Source: Roseovarius albus (GTDB lineage Bacteria > Pseudomonadota > Alphaproteobacteria > Rhodobacterales > Rhodobacteraceae). Taken from it: 64,000 nucleotides of DNA. The notes beneath the pieces were generated by a model. That model saw only the letters and a list, made by a program, of their open reading frames with translations. It searched no databases and was not told the origin of the DNA. Where the stretch lies: assembly GCF_900172335.1 (NCBI RefSeq), contig NZ_FWFX01000001.1:372001-436000 (forward strand), given 5' to 3'. Shown here piece by piece: positions 62,028-64,000 of this stretch. Every line of letters starts with the position of its first letter. The stretch's first letter is position 1. The position numbers and the translations under genes were made by a program.

Positions 62028-63503
62028 ATGACAATAAACTATCAAATGCTGATTGACGGCGAATGGGTGGGTGCCTCGGACGGAGGCACCTTTGACACGT
62101 TTAACCCCGCCAATGGCGAAGTTTGGGCCACGGCGCCTGAAGCCACTGCGGAAGATGTTGACCGCGCCGTGAAGGCGGCGCATGTGGCCTGCTATGACGG
62201 CCCATGGGCCAATATGACGCCAACGCAGCGCGGACAATGTTTGCGCCGTTTGGCGGATCTGTTGGCGGAAAAGTCAGAAGAGCTGGGTGCGGTGGAAACC
62301 CGTGACAGTGGCAAGATGTTCAAGGAAACCCGCTGGCAGGCGAAATATATCAGTGAATTCCTGCAGTTCTATGCAGGGGCGGCGGATAAAATTAACGGCG
62401 ACACGCTGCCGATTGATAAGCCAGATATGTTTGTCTTTACCGACCGCGAGCCTTTGGGCGTGATTGCGGCTGTAGTGCCGTGGAATAGCCAGCTATTTCT
62501 GACCGCTGTGAAGGTTGGTCCGGCGCTGGCGGCGGGTAACACCGTGGTGCTGAAGACCAGCGAACATGCCCCAGCTGTGATCCTTGAATTTGGTAAGTTG
62601 ATTGCCGAATCGGGTATTCCCGATGGCGTGGTTAATATCGTAACCGGGCACGGTGATCCATGTGGCAAAACACTGACCAGCCATCCGCTGGTGGCGCGGA
62701 TCTCGTTCACCGGTGGGCCGATGGCGGCCAAGCATGTATTGATGAATTCCACCAATAATTTTGCCGAAGTGTCGCTGGAACTGGGCGGAAAATCCCCCTT
62801 CATCGTGTTTGATGATGCGGATCTGGACAGTGCGGTGAACGGATCAGTTGCCGGGATCTTTGGCGCCTCTGGCCAAAGCTGTGTGGCGGGGTCGCGTTTG
62901 ATTGTGCATGAAGATGTGGCTGACGCTTTCATCGAAAAAATGGCCAAGATCGCGGCGGGCATCAAAATCGGTGATCCGATGGCGGAAGAGACCGAGATGG
63001 GGCCGTTGTGTACCCGCGGACAGATCGAGAATATCGAGTCAGAAGTGGCCTTTGCTGTCGAGCAGGGGGCCAAGCTGGTGTGTGGTGGCAAACGCGCGGA
63101 TGCGGGCAGTGACCTGTTTTTTGAGCCAACCATTCTGGACTGCCCCAGTTCCGATCTGAAGATCGCCGATACAGAACTGTTTGGCCCGGTGCTGTCGGTG
63201 CTGCGGTTCAAAACCGAGGCCGAGGCGCTGGCATTGGCCAATGATACCGAACATGGGCTGGCCGCCGGGATCTTTACCCGTGACAGCGCGCGGGCCTTGC
63301 GGATGTCGCGCGCGGTGCGGGCCGGAATTGTCTGGATCAACACCTACCGTGTGATTTCGCCGGTGGCAGAATTTGGCGGCATGAAAGGCTCGGGCTATGG
63401 CCGCGAAAGTGGATTCCAGGCGGTCTATGACTACACCCGTCCCAAAACGGTTTGGATGAATATCTCAAACGAGCCGATTTCAAACCCCTTCCAGATGCGC
63501 TGA
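62028..63503 (+). CDS. Aldehyde dehydrogenase
   Basis: A 491-residue NAD(P)-dependent aldehyde dehydrogenase. The catalytic Glu is in SLELGGKSPF and the catalytic Cys in GASGQSCVAGSR; VVPWNSQLFLTAVKVGPALA and GNTVVLKTSE form the cofactor region. It starts 11 bp after the flavin reductase stop and probably oxidises an aldehyde released by the monooxygenase. The substrate is not evident. Confidence 0.92.
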   Translation: MTINYQMLIDGEWVGASDGGTFDTFNPANGEVWATAPEATAEDVDRAVKAAHVACYDGPWANMTPTQRGQCLRRLADLLAEKSEELGAVETRDSGKMFKETRWQAKYISEFLQFYAGAADKINGDTLPIDKPDMFVFTDREPLGVIAAVVPWNSQLFLTAVKVGPALAAGNTVVLKTSEHAPAVILEFGKLIAESGIPDGVVNIVTGHGDPCGKTLTSHPLVARISFTGGPMAAKHVLMNSTNNFAEVSLELGGKSPFIVFDDADLDSAVNGSVAGIFGASGQSCVAGSRLIVHEDVADAFIEKMAKIAAGIKIGDPMAEETEMGPLCTRGQIENIESEVAFAVEQGAKLVCGGKRADAGSDLFFEPTILDCPSSDLKIADTELFGPVLSVLRFKTEAEALALANDTEHGLAAGIFTRDSARALRMSRAVRAGIVWINTYRVISPVAEFGGMKGSGYGRESGFQAVYDYTRPKTVWMNISNEPISNPFQMR

Positions 63504-63519
63504 TTTAAGGAGTAAAAAC

Positions 63520-64000
63520 ATGAAGTTCCAACTGGCAATTAACCTTGAGCGTATGACTCCGGCGACCGACATGAAGGCGGTGCGCGATCACACGCTGGAG
63601 ATGGTCAAGATGGCCGATGAAGCCGGCTTCGAGATCGCTTGGGCGGCGGAGCACCATGCGATGGAGATGACCATTGCACCTAACCCGTTCCAGATTTTGA
63701 CCTGGTGGGGCGAGCATACCAAAAATATTCGCTTGGGTGTGGGCGTGGTGAACGCGGCCTATTGGCATCCGATTGATCTAGCTGGCGAAGCTGCGTTTCT
63801 GGATCTGATCAGCGATGGGCGTCTGGAGTTCGGCATCGGGTCGGGCGCTTACCAAAGAGAGTTTGACCGGATGAAGCCGGGCCTCGATCAGCGTGACAGC
63901 TGGCGCTACATGCAGGAAATGCTGCCGGTGGTGCAAAAGCTGTGGCAGGGCGATTACGAGCACAACGGCGAGTTCTGGCAGTTCCCACGCGCGACATCTT
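63520..64000 (+). CDS. Luciferase-like (LLM class) flavin-dependent monooxygenase, cut by right edge
   Basis: The first 160 residues of a bacterial-luciferase-like oxygenase: MKFQLAINLERMTPATDM, AEEAGFEIAWAAEHHAMEM-like sequence (AAEHHAMEMTIAPNPFQI), NIRLGVGVVNAAYWHP, EAAFLDLISDGRLEFGIGSG. AAGGAG precedes the ATG at 63520. It needs reduced flavin, which the reductase gene of the operon would supply. The rest of the protein and any later operon genes are outside the window. Confidence 0.88.
   Translation, partial: MKFQLAINLERMTPATDMKAVRDHTLEMVKMADEAGFEIAWAAEHHAMEMTIAPNPFQILTWWGEHTKNIRLGVGVVNAAYWHPIDLAGEAAFLDLISDGRLEFGIGSGAYQREFDRMKPGLDQRDSWRYMQEMLPVVQKLWQGDYEHNGEFWQFPRATS

Noticed and set aside
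1..64000. CRISPR arrays, rRNA genes, riboswitches
   Set aside because: No regular spaced direct repeats, rRNA sequence or recognised riboswitch core was seen on either strand.

Overview
The window looks like a chromosomal segment of an alphaproteobacterium of the Roseobacter group (Rhodobacteraceae). The grounds are a C4-pathway 5-aminolevulinate synthase (hemA) behind a perfect FNR-type box, a putA/putR pair, TRAP transport, a DUF4167 protein, a frameshift-free prfB, and the gene order lptF-lptG-lptD-surA-pdxA-ksgA. Most of it is ordinary housekeeping sequence. Two accessory stretches and two oxygenase clusters break the pattern.

Layout. 1-1.4 kb: the start of homoserine dehydrogenase (runs off the left edge), a small lipoprotein and a TetR regulator with a probable operator. 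1.65-3.5 kb: an A+T-richer membrane TPR protein with near-identical tandem repeats. 3.7-7.6 kb: a DctP-Q-M TRAP transporter followed by an Imm11-like protein. 7.6-10.2 kb: a minus-strand operon of three different iron-dependent oxygenase types (membrane fatty-acid-hydroxylase type, PhyH/2-oxoglutarate type, HD-domain diiron type), divergent from a LysR regulator with a perfect dyad at its start. 11.2-18.6 kb: inositol monophosphatase family protein, alpha/beta hydrolase, rhomboid, PutA, its Lrp-type regulator and a secreted TPR protein.

18.7-23.3 kb is accessory: tRNA-Leu(UAA), two decayed IS3-family transposase pieces, a capsid-like fragment, a Tat-exported deaminase, an acetyltransferase-like protein overlapping an XRE regulator tail to tail, and a small protein. 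It ends at two identical tRNA-Asp genes. 23.6-46 kb carries an M20 peptidase, hemA, a RodZ-like protein, ispG, a DsbA-like thioredoxin, M48 protease, aminotransferase, cell-wall genes (amidase, PBP1A), prfB, mazG, M20D hydrolase, an agmatinase-family gene, prfA-prmC and a DUF4167 gene.

45.6-53.1 kb is a minus-strand outer-membrane biogenesis operon in which most neighbours overlap by 4 nt. 53.2-59 kb has pepA-holC, an aspartic protease, a frameshifted marC, an ABC-F ATPase, ndk and a 40-residue protein. 59.4-64 kb has a second ureohydrolase, a LysR regulator and a divergent operon of flavin reductase, aldehyde dehydrogenase and a luciferase-like monooxygenase that is cut by the right edge.

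The best candidate for an undescribed system is the three-oxygenase operon at 7607-10177 with its LysR regulator, perhaps fed by the neighbouring TRAP transporter. The flavin monooxygenase operon at the right end is the second. Functions are assigned from motifs and remembered family features only; no database search was run.
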